Shown here in pieces: positions 62,501-64,000 of a stretch of DNA of 64,000 nucleotides; within the stretch, counting starts at the first letter, position 1; every line of letters starts with the position of its first letter. The notes beneath the pieces were generated by a model. It worked only from the letters and a program-made list of their open reading frames with translations, searched no databases and was not told the origin of the DNA. Made by a program: the position numbers and the translations under genes. Source of the stretch: Corylus avellana (Eukaryota; Streptophyta; Magnoliopsida; Fagales; Betulaceae); the NCBI RefSeq assembly GCF_901000735.1, contig NC_081547.1:25965382-26029381 (forward strand), in the 5' to 3' direction.

Positions 62501-63366
62501 ACAAGATGATGCAAGCATCCTCCAGACGCAAAGCACGACCTATCAAACACATTGTTAAAAACTTCACGCTGTTATACATTTGTCAAGATAGCCCTTAAAT
62601 CCTTAACAGCAAACACTTAGAAGGGTATGCATACACAAACTAAGTGTGAACCCAATTAACTATCGTCCTGCTAATTTGTTGAGGCTTAGAATGGCCGTAC
62701 ACAAAATGCCAGAAACTACCTACTGGTATTTTGGGGTGGGTAAATTAAAATTACTCTCAAGTTCATATATACTGATTCCTTATGAACAGGGGCGAAATTA
62801 CTCAAACCCTTGGGGGGGTCAATAGCCCCACCAAATTTTTAAATTTGCCTCTAAAGTTTTTACTTTCTTTCTATGATATAAACCCCACACCTTAATTTCC
62901 GGTTCCGCCCCTGCTTACGAAGTATAAAATTATTCATGCATGTAACAAAAATATTCATGAGCAACAAGTAGTATATTTGTGCCGTACAGGAAAGAGCTTC
63001 GAAAATACCTGATTAATTTGAAAACATGCCTCCACTTAATTAATCAACGAGCCATAAATCTGAAAAGTAAAATATAAAAAATATACCTGCTTCTTCCCTT
63101 GCTTTGAAAGACCAAGCTGGCTCAGAACATCCTTGAGCTCCTTACTTCGAAAATGTTCCAATTTTCCCTACAAGTCAAGTGTACGAGTAGCATACCATAA
63201 GAAAAGCACATGAATCCTACAAACAAATACACTGGAAACATGAATCCTACACTGCCCTTCGGCTTCTAAAACCAAAACACATAATCAAACTGCCATATAA
63301 TCAATTTTAATTCTGATACCACATTCAATCGCACTGTTTTACCTGGCAGTCTGATACCAAATCCAT
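47520..63366 (-). CDS. SIZ1: SIZ1-type E3 SUMO-protein ligase, 16 coding exons
   Basis: This nuclear ligase moves SUMO from its E2 to target proteins and affects phosphate, heat, cold, drought and hormone responses. Coding exons: 63366-63343, 63167-63087, 62123-62081, 61854-61776, 61557-61395, 57748-57618, 57018-56950, 55471-55384, 55217-55142, 54244-54171, 53928-53821, 51447-51286, 50089-49985, 49894-49814, 49714-48586, 47671-47520. All phases agree, giving 854 residues (Arabidopsis about 880). In order: a SAP domain (about 8-45, [17 protein letters not shown]); a PHD finger (about 115-175, [36 protein letters not shown]); a PINIT region (about 195-315); an SP-RING (about 363-412, [35 protein letters not shown]); and a SUMO-interaction motif, [11 protein letters not shown]. 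The C-terminus ends ESEYQTE. Introns 5 and 12 carry LINE copies, and a 99-nt intron stays open in frame. Confidence 0.95.
49715..49813 (-). other. SIZ1 intron 14: 99 nt, open in frame
   Basis: Donor ACTATG|GTAGTTC and acceptor GGGACAG|ATGAGG bound a 99-nt intron (33 codons) without stop codons between NRIATM and MRHCGED. Family members read across without this segment, so it is spliced in the normal product. If retained, it would add a hydrophobic stretch ([16 protein letters not shown]) about 20 residues after the last SP-RING cysteine pair. Confidence 0.85.
52120..53450 (-). mobile_element. LINE remnant in SIZ1 intron 12
   Basis: Leftward frames give the end of an L1-like reverse transcriptase ([40 protein letters not shown]), then [34 protein letters not shown] and a zinc-binding region ([18 protein letters not shown]), broken by frameshifts. 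The 3' end, at about 52125-52200, matches the family tail (a TTTTTTGATAA-like start on the + strand). It is in the same orientation as the host gene. Confidence 0.85.
54095..54150 (-). mobile_element. LINE tail fragment
   Basis: The + strand T-run TTTTTTTTTTTATAAGTAATAACC, then TATTAAAAGCGTAAGGCG, is the complement of the LINE 3' tail seen elsewhere. It lies in SIZ1 intron 10; only the tail is present. Confidence 0.6.
56135..56450 (-). mobile_element. Two LINE tail fragments
   Basis: The first (56135-56290) has a T-run, AATACAAGTAATGCAAATTC, AAAAGCACAAAGGGGCGCAA and AGTATTCAAGAGAACCCCC. The second (56380-56450) has TTTTTTTTTGATAAGTAATA and AAAAGCGTATAGGCGCC. Both are complements of the family 3' end and lie in SIZ1 intron 7. 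Confidence 0.6.
58310..59075 (+). mobile_element. Rearranged LINE copy in SIZ1 intron 5
   Basis: The end is the family 3' tail (AATTAGGTGTTTCCTTTTGT, ATACTCTTTGTGTACTTAGG, GATTACTTATCAAAAAT). The preceding 700 bases contain open stretches with no clear reverse transcriptase, possibly from upstream LINE sequence joined by internal deletion. It is antisense to SIZ1. Confidence 0.5.
59200..60210 (+). mobile_element. LINE copy with reverse-transcriptase end and tail, in SIZ1 intron 5
   Basis: It begins within the same region as the 28800-29100 copy (TGTTGGGGCGTATGGG and similar) and continues through zinc-binding sequence (GTGTTATATGTGCACATGG, GACCGTCTTCTGCTTCATTG). The 3' UTR has TTGTATACTTCTTGTGTACA and the tail TATTATCAAAAAAAAAA at 60190-60208. 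Many stops; antisense to SIZ1. Confidence 0.75.
62787..62913. mobile_element. Short TIR fragment of a DNA transposon
   Basis: The left end CAGGGGCGAAATTACTC and the right end TTCCGGTTCCGCCCCTG are inverted repeats at the tips. The interior has CCCTTGGGGGGGTCAATAGC and CCCCACACCTTAA. Many plant hAT-related MITEs end this way; the class is inferred. It lies in SIZ1 intron 2. Confidence 0.6.
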
Positions 63367-64000
63367 TTCTTTGCGCATATACACCCCAAACAATTAAATA
63401 AATTCCTGATCGTCAAAACCAAGTATATCAGGAAATTCAGCTCAAACTGGACCAAAAGAGACAAGAAACAAACCACACAACATAGAATAGTCAAATTTAA
63501 ACCGAGAAAAGGAAAAAAGAAACTATCAAATTCGAAATACGAATAGCTGCAATAGTAAAAGGAACAAGAAGATATTAAAAGAAATGATCATATACAGAAA
63601 TACAAGGCATATGTGCTTCAAGTAAAATCAAACAGTAAAAATTGCAGCGAACGAGTTGCGTACTTGCACTGAGTCAAGAAAAGAATCGCTCACCAAGTTA
63701 GGGTTTCAGCTGCTTTTGCTGACACTGGTGCCACTCCGAGTACTGGCGCCACCGGTGACGTTGTTTTAAGCTTTGCGTCGAGCCATATTGGGCGGATGTG
63801 AAGGCGGTTATGAAATTCGGTTTTGGGTTTTCATGTTCCGTCCGGGTTTTGTTAGCGTACTACTTCTGCGCGGTCTCGTATTGGAGTTTTGGAGTGTCAC
63901 CTGAACCAATGGCTGGGCGACAGGTGGCCTCGACTGGTGGGCGTGTGTGTGTGTATGAGATATCATGGTACTGGTGCGGCAACGTTATAAAAAGCGCGTT
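63367..64000 (-). promoter_or_regulatory. 5' UTR intron and promoter region of the SIZ1-like gene
   Basis: A donor ACTTG|GTGAGC with exon end at 63694 indicates a noncoding first exon and a 5' UTR intron of about 320 bp that ends just before the start exon. Leftward transcription starts somewhere above 63694. A (GT)n tract lies at about 63943-63953, and the window ends before the promoter can be fully seen. No TATA box is assigned. Confidence 0.5.

Overview
This window is nuclear DNA of a flowering plant, most likely a eudicot and possibly a woody one. It has long AT-rich introns, GT-AG splice sites, and a dense load of degenerate LINE, SINE, MITE and LTR-retrotransposon copies. I cannot name the species. 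Every real gene is split, so all gene models below were built by hand: exon translations matched to known families, splice sites chosen, and the reading phase checked across every junction.

Six genes can be supported. (1) The 3' part of a POWERDRESS-type SANT-domain corepressor gene lies on the + strand (3394-6464); its earlier exons are outside the window. (2) A complete 14-exon RNA pseudouridine synthase 5-like gene lies on the - strand (7537-17091). (3) A three-coding-exon gene for an unrecognised protein with three hydrophobic stretches lies on the - strand (18750-20460). (4) A complete 6-exon TFIIF beta (RAP30) gene lies on the - strand (24371-31639). (5) A complete 11-coding-exon taxilin-family coiled-coil protein gene lies on the - strand (33592-40198). 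(6) A complete 16-coding-exon SIZ1-type SUMO E3 ligase gene lies on the - strand (47520-63366), with its 5' UTR and promoter at the right edge. Genes 1, 2 and 4 match, as I recall, the order of Arabidopsis At3g52250, At3g52260 and At3g52270, which supports conserved microsynteny. The genes do not form a pathway. Four act in nuclear gene expression or RNA handling, the taxilin relates to vesicle traffic, and one is unknown.

The remaining sequence is mostly transposon debris. One LINE family recurs at least ten times on both strands; its tail reads like ACTTATCAAAAA on one strand and TTTTTGATAAGT on the other. TFIIF beta intron 1 holds a nearly complete TRIM element with two LTRs, a primer-binding site, a polypurine tract and a short target duplication. 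A Ty1/copia element truncated at its 3' side lies between the taxilin and SIZ1 genes; one LTR and its primer site are visible, and what looks like a foreign LTR interrupts gag. There are two copies of a tRNA-derived SINE, one with a near-perfect 14-bp target duplication, several foldback MITEs, and several 70-210 bp tandem duplications, one ending almost exactly at a splice donor.

I found no CRISPR array, functional tRNA or rRNA gene, operon, or convincing undescribed system. The most useful leads are the missing catalytic aspartate in the pseudouridine synthase motif, a translatable 99-nt intron just after the last cysteine pair of the SIZ1 SP-RING, the TRIM element, and the unrecognised membrane-like protein.
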